From positions 62,001 to 126,000 of the forward strand of contig JAUIHI010000010.1 of assembly GCA_030432295.1 (NCBI GenBank): 64,000 nucleotides of DNA, written 5' to 3'. Positions within the stretch are counted from its first letter, which is position 1; the number at the start of each line of letters is the position of its first letter. Source of the DNA: Anaerolineae bacterium. Lineage in GTDB: Bacteria > Chloroflexota > Anaerolineae > Caldilineales > Caldilineaceae. Position numbers and translations under genes: made by a program. Below, one piece after another: positions 40,702 to 49,511 of this stretch. Below the pieces are notes generated by a model. The model had not been told where the DNA came from. It worked only from the letters and a program-made list of their open reading frames with translations, and did no database searches.

Positions 40702-41453
40702 AGACGGACTTCTTGTCGCGCGTACAAATCCCCCGACCGTTCGTTAACCCCCATCTCACCCAATCGCGCCGCCATCTCAACCCCACCCAGCCACACATCC
40801 GACGCCAGCCGCTGCTCTTCGCCCACAGACCAGTTGTAGCGATAGTCGCCCAGGGCTTGCAGGCGGTCGATGCAGGCAAGGGCCATCTCGCGGGTGGCCG
40901 GGATATACTCGAAGGAGAGCAGGGGCAAGGGCACAGATAGCCCTTCCAGCACGGCCAACTCGGAGCCTTCCACATCGATTTTGCAGAAGTCGGGCGTGCC
41001 GTGGCGGGCGATGAGCGCGTCCAGTGTCGTGACCGGCACAGTCACTGTCTCCTCCCAGCGCACGTCGGCGAAGGAGTCGGCCTGCTGCACCGCATCCATC
41101 CAGCCCGCGGAGATCGTCGTCACTGTCGGCGTGCGTCGGGAGATGTGGAGTGTCGCCTCCCCGACCTGCGCACCGATGGCCTCCCGCACCAGCACCACCT
41201 GTTCGTCCCGTCCGTAGAAGCGTTCGAGAAAATCAGCGAAGAGGGGCTGGGGTTCCACGGCTACACAACGCGCCCCCAACTGACGCAGCACCCGCAGCCG
41301 GTTGCCCACGTGCGCGCCGATGTCGAAGACCAGCCCACCGGGCTGCACAAATTGTCGGTAGAAAGCCCGGTCTTTGGCCGCGCGGCCGGGCAGTCCGTAG
41401 TAGATGGCGAGAGAGCGGAGCAGTCCCCAGCCGCGGGCAAGCCGGGCCAGCAT
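40698..41453 (-). CDS. FkbM-family methyltransferase
   Basis: A 251-residue protein; ATG 41453 overlaps the upstream stop (TGATG). The AdoMet motif VFDIGAHVGNRLRVLRQLGA and the acidic motif VAVEPQP are followed by the FkbM hallmark TLDALIARHGTPDFCKIDVEGSELAVLEGL. These enzymes O-methylate small molecules, sugars or glycans. The last 50 residues carry YNWSVGEEQRLASDVW. It is the middle gene of a tight three-gene operon with a spermidine-synthase-like protein and a channel-like protein. Confidence 0.92.
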   Translation of the reverse strand: MLARLARGWGLLRSLAIYYGLPGRAAKDRAFYRQFVQPGGLVFDIGAHVGNRLRVLRQLGARCVAVEPQPLFADFLERFYGRDEQVVLVREAIGAQVGEATLHISRRTPTVTTISAGWMDAVQQADSFADVRWEETVTVPVTTLDALIARHGTPDFCKIDVEGSELAVLEGLSVPLPLLSFEYIPATREMALACIDRLQALGDYRYNWSVGEEQRLASDVWLGGVEMAARLGEMGVNERSGDLYARQEVRL

Positions 41454-42328
41454 CAGGCTGGCTCCGGTATGGGCCGTTGTTGAATCAAGCGGGAAACCCA
41501 CGGCACGTAAGGAAAGGTGAAATTGTGTTCCTGTTGGATGGCGGCGGCCTGCTGGGTGAGGGCAAAGGCGGAGATGGGCGGGCGCTCGGTGGCAAAGACC
41601 ACCTGTGTGGAGCCGTGGCCCCGGCAGGTGTAGACTGTCGGGAAGCTGGCTCCAATGGTCTCCAGCCGCTGGGCGAAGTCCGGCCCCTTTGCGCCCAGAT
41701 TCATTGTGAGCAGCCCACCGGGACGCAGGCGGCTGTAGCAGAGGCGGAAGAAATCGTCGGTGACCAGATGTTCCGGTGTCTCCCCGTTGTCGAAAAAGAG
41801 GTCGAGAAAGAGAATATCGTAACTTTTGGGGCGGGCTGCCTTCAGCGCTTCCAGGGCATCGCCGGTGGTCAGGGACATTCGCTCGTCCGGGGCAAAGCCG
41901 AAGCAACCGATGGCCGCGGCCACCACCGGCGGGGACAGCTCCACACAGTCGATGCGGCTCTGCCAGAGGTAGTGATGCAGCACATTGGCCAGCCCACCCC
42001 CGCCCAGCCCGGTCACAAAAATCTGTTTCGGGTCGGGATGCCAGATGAGGGCCAGCATCATCGCCTGGGTGTAGCTCATCGGCAGAGTCAGGGGCGCGCT
42101 CAAGTACAGGATGCTCTGTACCCAGTCCGTGTCGTCTGCCTTCTGATCGATGAGCCAGAGACGCAGGCTATTCTCTTCCTTCGTCACTGCCACAAAATGG
42201 CCGTTCCACTCCTGTGTAAAGAGGGTGTCGTCTTCTGCTTTCAGGGCAAAATCCAACCGGGCTGCCAGGGCTGCTCGGTTGGATTCTTGCCATGCGAGTC
42301 TTTCGGGGTCTTGACTGTTCACAGGCAC
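41453..42328 (-). CDS. Spermidine-synthase-like AdoMet-fold protein
   Basis: About 291 residues from a GTG at 42328; a second GTG six bases later (42322) has a better GGAAG spacing and may be the real start. The Rossmann core is FVTGLGGGGLANVLHHYLWQSRIDCVELSPPVVAAA, then YDILFLDLFFDNGETPEHL. The acidic residue pattern is that of spermidine-synthase-like proteins, but a canonical polyamine-binding N-terminal hairpin is not evident. It may be a related methyltransferase or aminopropyltransferase. First gene of the operon ending in the channel-like gene. Confidence 0.75.
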   Translation of the reverse strand: MPVNSQDPERLAWQESNRAALAARLDFALKAEDDTLFTQEWNGHFVAVTKEENSLRLWLIDQKADDTDWVQSILYLSAPLTLPMSYTQAMMLALIWHPDPKQIFVTGLGGGGLANVLHHYLWQSRIDCVELSPPVVAAAIGCFGFAPDERMSLTTGDALEALKAARPKSYDILFLDLFFDNGETPEHLVTDDFFRLCYSRLRPGGLLTMNLGAKGPDFAQRLETIGASFPTVYTCRGHGSTQVVFATERPPISAFALTQQAAAIQQEHNFTFPYVPWVSRLIQQRPIPEPA

Positions 42329-42344
42329 TTCCAGAGTCAGATTA

Positions 42345-42498
42345 GTGAGCGCTGATTGAGTAGCCGCCAGAATCCTTTGGATTCTGCGTCTTCGAGGCGT
42401 ATCGAAATCAAGCGAACGGGTGAGCCACCGATACGATTCTACCCGCTTGGTTTCGATACGGCTGGAAAAAGCACCAGCCTACTCAACCGGCGCTAGTG
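42345..42498. repeat. TTGAGTAG/GTATCGAAA composite palindrome, copy 3
   Basis: About 154 bp, beginning GCTGATTGAGTAGCC and ending CTACTCAACCGGCGCTAGT, with an inner GTATCGAAATCAAGCG / GGTTTCGATACGGC pair. Most of the element matches 36441-36574, so the family is dispersed. Confidence 0.75.
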
Positions 42499-42525
42499 AT
42501 TCTTCGCATTCCCACTTCCGCATTC

Positions 42526-43488
42526 CTACAGTTCCATCATCCACTCAAAGATGCGGTCTTGGAAGTCGGGCAGATTTTCGTGGCCGAAATCGGGATAGTG
42601 GACCGCGGTTTTGGGCGATGTGATTTTGTTGAAGGCCGCGTATTGGCTGGACGGCGGGCAAATCTGGTCCATTTCGCCCACACCCATCATCACCTCGGCC
42701 CGGATACGGGGGGCCAGGAATTGGATGTCCACATAGCCCAGCCGGGTGAAGACCTCCTCCTCCCGCTCGTGCCGGGGGTCAAACTTGCGGAACCACTCCC
42801 GCAGCTCTGCGTAGGCGTCTTTGTCCATATCGATCTCCCAGACCCGTTTGTAGTCGGAGAGGAAAGGGTAGATGGGCGCGGCCCGTTTGACACGGGGTTC
42901 CAGGGAGACACAGGCCAGTGTTAGTGCGCCGCCCTGGCTGCCGCCGGTCGCGCCCACCCGGGTCTCGTCCACATCGGGCATCTCCATCACAATCTGGGCC
43001 ATGCGCGCACAGTCCAGGAAAATGTGGCGGAAGAGCAGGTCCTCCGGTGCGCCGTCCAGCCCGCGCACAATGTGACCGCGCAGGGTCCAGCCCGGCACGC
43101 CCCCCACATCCTCGGAAAGTCCACCCTGACCCCGGCAGTCCAGCGCGGCCACTGTGTAGCCCGCGGCGACATAGCCCAGCTTGCTCTGCCAGTCGCCGCT
43201 GTCCCCGGAATAGCCGTGGAACATCAGAATCGCCGGATGGGGTTCGGGCGCGTTCTTGGGGCGCAGGAGTTTGGCGTGGACCCGCGCGCCGCCTGTGCCG
43301 GTGAAATACATGTGGAAGCAGTCGGCATAGGGAGACTGGAATTTGGCCGGGATCAACTCCACCGCGGGCGCGATGCTGGCCAGTTCATCCAGTGATTTGT
43401 CCCAATACTCGTCAAAATCCGCGGGCCGGGGGTTGCGTCCTTCATAGGTTCGCAGACGATCCACAGGCATATCAAACAGTAAAGGCAT
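42526..43488 (-). CDS. Acetyl xylan esterase-like (AXE1/cephalosporin-C deacetylase) hydrolase
   Basis: A 320-residue alpha/beta hydrolase. MPLLFDMPVDRLRTYEGRNPRPADFDEYWD is the family opening. The oxyanion region is ILMFHGYSGDSGDW, the nucleophile lies in VGATGGSQGGALTLACVSLEPRV, the Asp in MGVGEMDQICPPSS and the His in PDFGHENLPDFQ. Carbohydrate esterase family 7 enzymes remove acetyl groups from xylooligosaccharides and cephalosporins and are cytoplasmic hexamers. The absence of a signal peptide agrees. It starts divergently from the large Asp-box gene. Confidence 0.92.
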   Translation of the reverse strand: MPLLFDMPVDRLRTYEGRNPRPADFDEYWDKSLDELASIAPAVELIPAKFQSPYADCFHMYFTGTGGARVHAKLLRPKNAPEPHPAILMFHGYSGDSGDWQSKLGYVAAGYTVAALDCRGQGGLSEDVGGVPGWTLRGHIVRGLDGAPEDLLFRHIFLDCARMAQIVMEMPDVDETRVGATGGSQGGALTLACVSLEPRVKRAAPIYPFLSDYKRVWEIDMDKDAYAELREWFRKFDPRHEREEEVFTRLGYVDIQFLAPRIRAEVMMGVGEMDQICPPSSQYAAFNKITSPKTAVHYPDFGHENLPDFQDRIFEWMMEL

Positions 43489-43712
43489 GGGAAGATTCCT
43501 TTGTGAGAGAAGAGTGGCAAGAAGATGGTGTGAGGTTAAAAACGCTCAACTATTTTACCCTACCTTTTTCCGTTGGAAAAGTGGTGCATTAGCTCACCGC
43601 TCCACTTGACCTCCCGCGCCCTTTCCGCTACAGTCAAGATACGGAAACCGGTGCGACCTACCCCAGCATCACAACATCCTACAATCCCACCATTTTACAC
43701 GGAGCAAACCGA

Positions 43713-46700
43713 ATGACAACCCAAATCGATCCCACCTTCTGGTCTGCTATGCCCTGGCGCAATATCGGCCCCGCCCGCGGCGGACGGGTCATCGCTGTGG
43801 CCGGCGACCCCAACGACATCGCCACCTTCTACTTCGGCGCGGTGGCCGGCGGCGTCTGGAAGACCACCGACGCTGGCGTCACCTGGCGCAACGTCTCCGA
43901 CGGTTTCTTCAAGACCGCCTCGGTCAGCGATCTCTGCGTCTCCCCCTCTGACCCGAATGTCATCTACGCCGGGATGGGCGAGTCCACCATCCGCACGGAC
44001 GTCACCCACGGCGATGGCGTCTACAAATCTACCGACGCGGGGAACACCTGGCAGCACTGCGGCCTGGCCGACACCCGCCACATCGGCAAAGTGCGGGTAC
44101 ACCCCCGCAACCCGGACCGGGTTTTCGTGGCCGCGCTGGGCCATGCCTTTGGCCCCAACGAGGAGCGGGGCGTCTTTCGCTCGCTGGATGGCGGCAAAAG
44201 CTGGGAGAAGATTTTGTACGTCAGTGAGAAGGCGGGCGCGGTGGATTTGAGCATCGACCCCCAGAACCCGGAGATCCTCTACGCCAGTTTCTGGGAGACC
44301 CATCGCCACTTCTGGGAGCTGAGCAGCGGCGGCCCTGGCAGCGGCCTCTGGAAATCCATCGACGGCGGCGACACTTGGACAGACATCAGCCGGGCCAAAG
44401 GGTTGCCCAAAGAAGGATTGCTGGGCAAAATCGGTGTGAGTGCATCGCCTGCCCAGGCGGGCCGGGTCTGGGCGCTGGTGGAGAGCCAGAATGACCCCGG
44501 CCTCTACCGCTCCGACGACTTCGGGGGAAGCTGGCAACTGGTCAGCGACAACCCGGACCTGCGCCAGCGTCCCTGGTATTATATGCACGTCTTCGCCGAC
44601 CCCCAGGACAGCGAAAGCGTCTACGTCCTCAATCTGAACCTTTGGAAGAGCGTGGACGGGGGCAAAAACTTCACAGAAATCGCCACGGCCCACGGCGACA
44701 ACCACGGCCTTTGGATCGACCCGAAAAACAACCGGCGGATGATCGAAGGCCACGACGGCGGCGCGGGGGTCAGTTTCAACGGCGGCGAGAGCTTCAGCAG
44801 CGTCTATAACCAGCTCACTGCCCAGTTCTACCGGATGGATGTGGACGACGCCTTCCCCTTCCGGGTCTACGGGACCCAGCAGGACAACTCCAGCGTGCGG
44901 GTCCCCACCGACACCTCCGACGGCGGCATCGGCTGGCGGGATTGTCAGATCACCGGCACAGGCGAGAGCGGCTTCATCGCCGTGGACCCGAAGGACAGCG
45001 ATATTGTCTACGTCGGCGCGATTGGCTCGTCGCCGGGTGGCCAGGGCAGTTTGCAGCGGGCGGATTTGCGCAGCGGCCAGATTCGGCTGGTCAACGTCTG
45101 GCCCGAAGCCACCGGCGGCGACATCGCGCCCAAAGATATGCGCTATCGCTTCCCCTGGACCTTCCCCCTCGTTTTCTCTCCCCACGACCCGAATGTGCTC
45201 TACGCCTGCGGCAATCACGTCTGGCGCAGCAGCGACGACGGCCAGAATTGGGAGCAGATCAGCCCGGACCTGACCCGCAACGATCCCTCCAAACAGGGCG
45301 CATCTGGAGGCCAAATCACCTGGGACACCAGCGGCGCGGAGACCTACTGCACCCTGGCCTGCTTCCGGGAATCCGCTCACGAAGCGGGCGTCTTCTGGGC
45401 CAGCAGCGACGACGGGCTGGTTCACCTCAGCCGGGACGGGGGCAAAAGCTGGGATAATGTCACCCCCGCTGGGCTGCCAGAGTGGATTTACTGGCAGACA
45501 ATCGAACCCTCCCCCCACGACCCGGCCACGGCCTATCTGGCCGGGACCCGCTACAAGCTGGACGACAATACGCCCTATCTCTTCAAGACCAGCGACTACG
45601 GCCAAAGCTGGACGGCCATCAGCGACGGCATCCCCGCCGACGATTTCACCCGTGTCATCCGCTGCGACCCGACAACGCCTGGCCTGCTCTTTGCCGGCAC
45701 AGAGACCGGCCTGTACATCTCTCAGGACGACGGCGCAAGCTGGCAGCGCTGGGAGACCGGTCTGCCCGTCGTGCCCTTCTACGATCTGCGGGTGAAGGGG
45801 GGCGCGCTGGTCGCCGCCACCCACGGGCGCTCGTTTTGGGTGCTGGACGATCTGACGCCGCTGCGAGGCAGTGATCAGTCAGCAGTTCGGCTTTTCCGCC
45901 CGTTGGACGCGGTGCGTGTCCTGCCCGATCTTTTCGCGGACTGGCTGCCCGGTGAAGGAAAGGTCTACTCGATGGCGTCTAACGCCACGTATATCGCCAA
46001 GACCGACGAGGAGACCGGTGTGCAGGTGCGCACTTATCTGGACAGCGGCCAGGGCGCGCCGCGGGGGGCGATTGTGCATTACACCCTTCCGGAAGGGGCA
46101 ACGCCCAAACTGGAGATTCTCGACACCTCCGGCCAGGTCATCCGCACATTCGGCCCCAAGCCCGCGGGCTGGGACAAACTCGACGACACTGAAAAGGCGA
46201 TGCAGCCGGGGCCGTGGATTCCCGTGCGGGCAGGTCTCAACCGCTTCGTTTGGGACCTGCGGGAGGAGGGTGCTACCCGCATCAAAGGCAACAAAACGGG
46301 CGGTACAGCAGCCAAAGGGCCGTTCGTTCTCCCTGGCGAGTATACTGCGCGGCTGACCGTTGGCGAGGAGGCATTCAGCCAGCCTTTGCGTGTAGTGAAA
46401 GACCCCCGGGTCCCAGTCAGCGATGAAGCCCTGCGCGAGCAGTACGACGCACTGGTGGCCGTGCGCGGCCAGTTGAACACCCTCTACGAAAATGTGGAAA
46501 ACCTGCGCCGGGTGCAGTCCCAGGTGACGGGCTGGAAGGAGCGGCTGGCGGGCAACGAATCCGCAGTCGCAGCCGCAGACGATCTGCTGGCGAAGCTGGC
46601 AGTGGTGGAGGATGCGCTGATTCTGCCCGGCGAGCAGAAGAATGTCTACGGCCTGCTGGTTCGCCCGCGGCTGAACGCCAAACTGGCGACAGTCATCTCC

Positions 46701-46868
46701 AACATCAACAGCGCGGATGGCCGTCCCACCGCCTCCGCCGCTGCGCTGGTCGCCGAGTACAGCGACGCCATCAACCAGCAACTGGGCGAGCTGCACCAGA
46801 TTCTCAGCGAGGACGTGGGCGAGTTCAACGAACTGGTGCGGGGCGCGGATCTGCCCGCGGTGGCCTAA
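43713..46868 (+). CDS. Large Asp-box (VPS10/sortilin-like) propeller protein
   Basis: A 1051-residue protein (GGAGC site). It holds about ten Asp-box motifs (S-x-D-x-G-x-(T/S)-W), for example STDAGNTWQH, SLDGGKSWEK, SIDGGDTWTD, SRDGGKSWDN and SQDDGASWQR, spread over residues 50-690, fitting a two-propeller layout like VPS10/oligoxyloglucan-reducing-end cellobiohydrolase-type proteins. The last 350 residues have an Ig-like piece (GLNRFVWDLREEG, LPGEYTARLTVGEEAFSQPLRVVKDPR) and a helical end. No signal peptide is seen. Labelled glycosyl hydrolase in many genomes; substrate unknown. Confidence 0.88.
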   Translation: MTTQIDPTFWSAMPWRNIGPARGGRVIAVAGDPNDIATFYFGAVAGGVWKTTDAGVTWRNVSDGFFKTASVSDLCVSPSDPNVIYAGMGESTIRTDVTHGDGVYKSTDAGNTWQHCGLADTRHIGKVRVHPRNPDRVFVAALGHAFGPNEERGVFRSLDGGKSWEKILYVSEKAGAVDLSIDPQNPEILYASFWETHRHFWELSSGGPGSGLWKSIDGGDTWTDISRAKGLPKEGLLGKIGVSASPAQAGRVWALVESQNDPGLYRSDDFGGSWQLVSDNPDLRQRPWYYMHVFADPQDSESVYVLNLNLWKSVDGGKNFTEIATAHGDNHGLWIDPKNNRRMIEGHDGGAGVSFNGGESFSSVYNQLTAQFYRMDVDDAFPFRVYGTQQDNSSVRVPTDTSDGGIGWRDCQITGTGESGFIAVDPKDSDIVYVGAIGSSPGGQGSLQRADLRSGQIRLVNVWPEATGGDIAPKDMRYRFPWTFPLVFSPHDPNVLYACGNHVWRSSDDGQNWEQISPDLTRNDPSKQGASGGQITWDTSGAETYCTLACFRESAHEAGVFWASSDDGLVHLSRDGGKSWDNVTPAGLPEWIYWQTIEPSPHDPATAYLAGTRYKLDDNTPYLFKTSDYGQSWTAISDGIPADDFTRVIRCDPTTPGLLFAGTETGLYISQDDGASWQRWETGLPVVPFYDLRVKGGALVAATHGRSFWVLDDLTPLRGSDQSAVRLFRPLDAVRVLPDLFADWLPGEGKVYSMASNATYIAKTDEETGVQVRTYLDSGQGAPRGAIVHYTLPEGATPKLEILDTSGQVIRTFGPKPAGWDKLDDTEKAMQPGPWIPVRAGLNRFVWDLREEGATRIKGNKTGGTAAKGPFVLPGEYTARLTVGEEAFSQPLRVVKDPRVPVSDEALREQYDALVAVRGQLNTLYENVENLRRVQSQVTGWKERLAGNESAVAAADDLLAKLAVVEDALILPGEQKNVYGLLVRPRLNAKLATVISNINSADGRPTASAAALVAEYSDAINQQLGELHQILSEDVGEFNELVRGADLPAVA

Positions 46869-46877
46869 TAATCGTAT

Positions 46878-46930
46878 TGTAACGCAAGCTGTCAGCTTGC
46901 GCTCTTGGAAAGCTGACAGCTTGCGTTACA
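46878..46930. repeat. 21-bp perfect palindrome, GCAAGCTGTCAGCTTGC family
   Basis: 46878-46898 pairs perfectly with 46910-46930 (11-nt loop), and each arm is itself palindromic around CGCAAGCT-GTC-AGCTTGCG, so several folds are possible. It lies 9 bp past the Asp-box protein stop and just upstream of the GAAAGGAG site of the next gene. A diverged half copy is at 49175-49193. Confidence 0.75.
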
Positions 46931-46950
46931 GAGAAAGGAGTATATCTGAG

Positions 46951-49059
46951 ATGGGAAATATCGAGCGACGTTTTCAACGAATGAGTTTGGAGGAAATCCA
47001 GAGCCAGCCGCCGGGCAAGTGGTCGAGCGCTGATCTGCTGGATGTACTGGGCGAACTATCTGACGCAGAACGCAACGAGGAGACCTGGGCACGGGAGAGA
47101 GCCGTGCGTTGGCTGATTCTGCACGACCCGTATGCATCGGATATGGTGGAGTATGACACCCTCTATTTGGAACAGGCCCTGGGGCTGGCGGCGAGGGATA
47201 TCGATGCTGCGCTTGCTACTGCCTATGCCGGGCTGGTCTATAATCTGCAACGGAATGAGCAGTTCAATGCCAAAGGCTGGCCGGTCGAGATTGCAGAGTT
47301 TTGGACAACCTATGCCGATACTTCGGTAGGCATTGCCCAATTCGCCCGCATTTTGCGCGGGGAGCCGACAACTCCCCACTATTACTACCGGCTGGTCTAC
47401 AGCTTGCAGGATGCTGAACTCTACGCACTGGCCCAGGAAGCCCTGGAGACGATTCTGGCCGCTCTGCCAGCGGAAGCCAACGAGGGGGATGTCCAACGCC
47501 TACAAATGCAGCAGGCCGAGGCGGAAGAGTCAGGCTGGGCAGAACACGCGGACGATTTGAGCGCCATCGATCCCCAAGCACTGGCCGATCTGCGCGCCGC
47601 CTTTGCCCTGACCCGAGCCGGGCAGGCAGACGAAACCGAGTATCTGCCGCCTATTCGCAGTCTGCTGGATCTGCCGGACCCAGCAGTGGACGAAACCTAT
47701 CGGGAAGTCCTGGCCCAGGGGCCGGTGTTGATTCCCGAACTGCTCACTCTGGCCTGGGATGACACTCTCTACGATACCCCCGCAACCGGACACGCGCTGG
47801 AACTGCTGCGCCGTCTACGCCAGGCCCAGCCCGCCCACTTCGTCGAGATCGACCACTGGCTGGACCAGGCCAAAGGCGACTGGCAGGATCTGCTCTACAA
47901 TGACTTCGGGTTGGTGGGTGGCTACACGCCAGCAGGGTTGCGCGATTGGGCAACGAACGCTGGATGCGATTGGGCGCTCCGATCCGGTGCGACCGACGCA
48001 TTGGTTGAGCGGGCCAAAAGACACCCGGAAGAACGGGCCGAAGTCGTGGCCTTTCTGACCGAACTGCTCGACCGGCCCGGTGCCGATGCGACTGTGGAAG
48101 AGGAGACCTTCACCGCCACCGTCATCGGGGACCTGTGCGATCTGGGCGCGACTGAAGTCTATCCGGCCATCGAAGCGGCTTTCCAGGCAGATCGGGTCGA
48201 TCTGATGATGCTCGATCTGGATTACGTACAGGGCGAATTGGGATTAGAGCGCACAACGCCGCCCCCGCGGGAGGATGGCGTTATCCTGAATCTAACCTGC
48301 AAACGCTGTGGCCGTGCCCGGCCCCACTTTGTCCAGCACGTGACCCAGGACATCGGAACCCAGCGCCGCAAGGCCGAGGGCCAACCCGTCCGCTACGATT
48401 CGTATGTGATGGACCGGGAGATTATCTGTCCCAAGTGTGGGGCCAAGGATAGCTATGAATTGCGAGGACTTGATGCCCTGCGGCTGATGCTCCCCCTGCA
48501 TGGGGAGGATAGCTATATGGGGCTGGTGAAAGGTGAGAGAGATCGTCCGCTCTTTGGGCCAGGTCGCTTTCTCAGCCGCTTCCACTCGACAGTCTTCGAC
48601 CGTTCTATGCACCCCCTGGAAGGACTGGCCGAATACCGGCGGCGTATTCAGCGGGACCCGAAGAATGCAGATTTGCGGGTGCGGATGAGTCTGCTCCTGC
48701 GCACGCTGCACCGTTTTGAGGAATCCCTGGAGGCCGTGCGCGGGGCCTACGACATCCGACCGACCGACCCGGAGGTGCTGATGTTCCGCGCCTTTGCCGA
48801 GCACGACTTCGGCGACAGGGCCATCGCCGAGAAACTGTACAACGAGGCCCTGCCCATCCTGCAACGATTGATGCACAGTTCGGAGCAGATGGCCGATTTG
48901 GCCGGAATGGCCGCGGATAGTCTGGTCTCATTAGAGGAAGGCGGGCCAAGCGCCTGGCAAACCATGCGCGAGGAGGATCTGTCATCGATTGCATCTGCAT
49001 CTGCGCCGGTTGAACGGGAAAAGAAAGGGAAAAAGATCAAAAAGAAGCAGCGCAGATAG
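46951..49059 (+). CDS. Zinc-ribbon and TPR-repeat protein, unknown
   Basis: A 702-residue protein from ATG 46951. The first 420 residues are alpha-helical and carry no family I recognise. About residues 445-500 hold two CxxC pairs (CKRCGRARPHF and CPKCGAKDSYEL) that likely bind one zinc ion, with a conserved HVTQD between. The last 180 residues look like TPR repeats (LAEYRRRIQRDPKNADLRVRMSLLLRT, SLEAVRGAYDIRPTDPEVLMFRAFAEHD). The tail is Lys-rich (EKKGKKIKKKQRR). Cytoplasmic, possibly a scaffold or nucleic-acid-linked protein. It sits just upstream of the NACHT-HEAT remnant. Confidence 0.7.
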   Translation: MGNIERRFQRMSLEEIQSQPPGKWSSADLLDVLGELSDAERNEETWARERAVRWLILHDPYASDMVEYDTLYLEQALGLAARDIDAALATAYAGLVYNLQRNEQFNAKGWPVEIAEFWTTYADTSVGIAQFARILRGEPTTPHYYYRLVYSLQDAELYALAQEALETILAALPAEANEGDVQRLQMQQAEAEESGWAEHADDLSAIDPQALADLRAAFALTRAGQADETEYLPPIRSLLDLPDPAVDETYREVLAQGPVLIPELLTLAWDDTLYDTPATGHALELLRRLRQAQPAHFVEIDHWLDQAKGDWQDLLYNDFGLVGGYTPAGLRDWATNAGCDWALRSGATDALVERAKRHPEERAEVVAFLTELLDRPGADATVEEETFTATVIGDLCDLGATEVYPAIEAAFQADRVDLMMLDLDYVQGELGLERTTPPPREDGVILNLTCKRCGRARPHFVQHVTQDIGTQRRKAEGQPVRYDSYVMDREIICPKCGAKDSYELRGLDALRLMLPLHGEDSYMGLVKGERDRPLFGPGRFLSRFHSTVFDRSMHPLEGLAEYRRRIQRDPKNADLRVRMSLLLRTLHRFEESLEAVRGAYDIRPTDPEVLMFRAFAEHDFGDRAIAEKLYNEALPILQRLMHSSEQMADLAGMAADSLVSLEEGGPSAWQTMREEDLSSIASASAPVEREKKGKKIKKKQRR

Positions 49060-49098
49060 GGGTTGTTGAGCAGCTCAGATGTTGGGATCGCGTTCGCC

Positions 49099-49193
49099 GC
49101 CCGGCCTAAAGAGGCCGGGCTATCGAGCTACGCCCGCTAAACGGGGCTTTCAGGCTGTGGCAGCTATCCTGTGGCGCAAGATGTCAGCTTGCG
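49099..49193. repeat. Cluster of short palindromes
   Basis: 49099-49106 pairs with 49113-49120 (GCCCGGCC/GGCCGGGC), a common REP-like word, and 49175-49193 is a diverged copy of the CGCAAGCTGTCAGCTTGCG element at 46878-46930. Nothing coding is seen here. Confidence 0.6.
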
Positions 49194-49230
49194 ATAGAAT
49201 GTCGCGAAAGTGGGAATGGCTGTCTGCGAG

Positions 49231-49291
49231 CTTCCCGGAAGCGGCCAAGCGAATGAGGGCATAGCTGATTGGTCTGGCCGCTTCCGGGAAG
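49231..49291. repeat. 17-bp inverted repeat, CGGAAGCGGCCA family
   Basis: 49231-49247 pairs perfectly with 49275-49291 (27-nt loop). It lies just upstream of the NACHT-HEAT remnant start. A similar element with the same CGG(G)AA-CGGCCA order lies at 62101-62165. Confidence 0.65.
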
Positions 49292-49321
49292 GCGAGTTGC
49301 CGCAATAAGGAGCAGTTGCGT

Positions 49322-49510
49322 ATGTCAGATGGGGAACGTATCGGCAATGTCAATGTAACCGGCGGAGATTTTGTGGGCCGGGACAAAGTGACGAATATCT
49401 ACCCACCCGGCTCAGCCCCGGCAGAACTGACGCCGGAGCAACTGGACGCGGCCGAAAAACGCTACCGGGCGCAGGTGATCGAACGCTATAAGAGCCTGTT
49501 TAAATATTAC
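49322..49510 (+). pseudogene. 5' piece of a NACHT-HEAT gene (core lost)
   Basis: An AAGGAG site precedes ATG 49322, followed by a frame encoding NVNVTGGDFVGRDKVTNIY, the leader typical of bacterial NACHT and effector-associated proteins, and a helical segment ending RYRAQVIERYKSLFKYY. The frame then moves: the continuation that makes sense resumes in another frame at 49512, in the sequence at the C-terminal end of a NACHT module. The NACHT P-loop ATPase itself is missing, so a deletion of roughly one domain is likely. The piece is not expected to work alone. Confidence 0.72.
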
Positions 49511-49511
49511 T

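Noticed and set aside
43695-45824. A 709-residue open frame antisense to the Asp-box protein
   Set aside because: Its residues (Ala/Gly/Val/Asp-rich, repeated) follow from the reverse of Asp-box codons; no domain is visible and no ribosome site.
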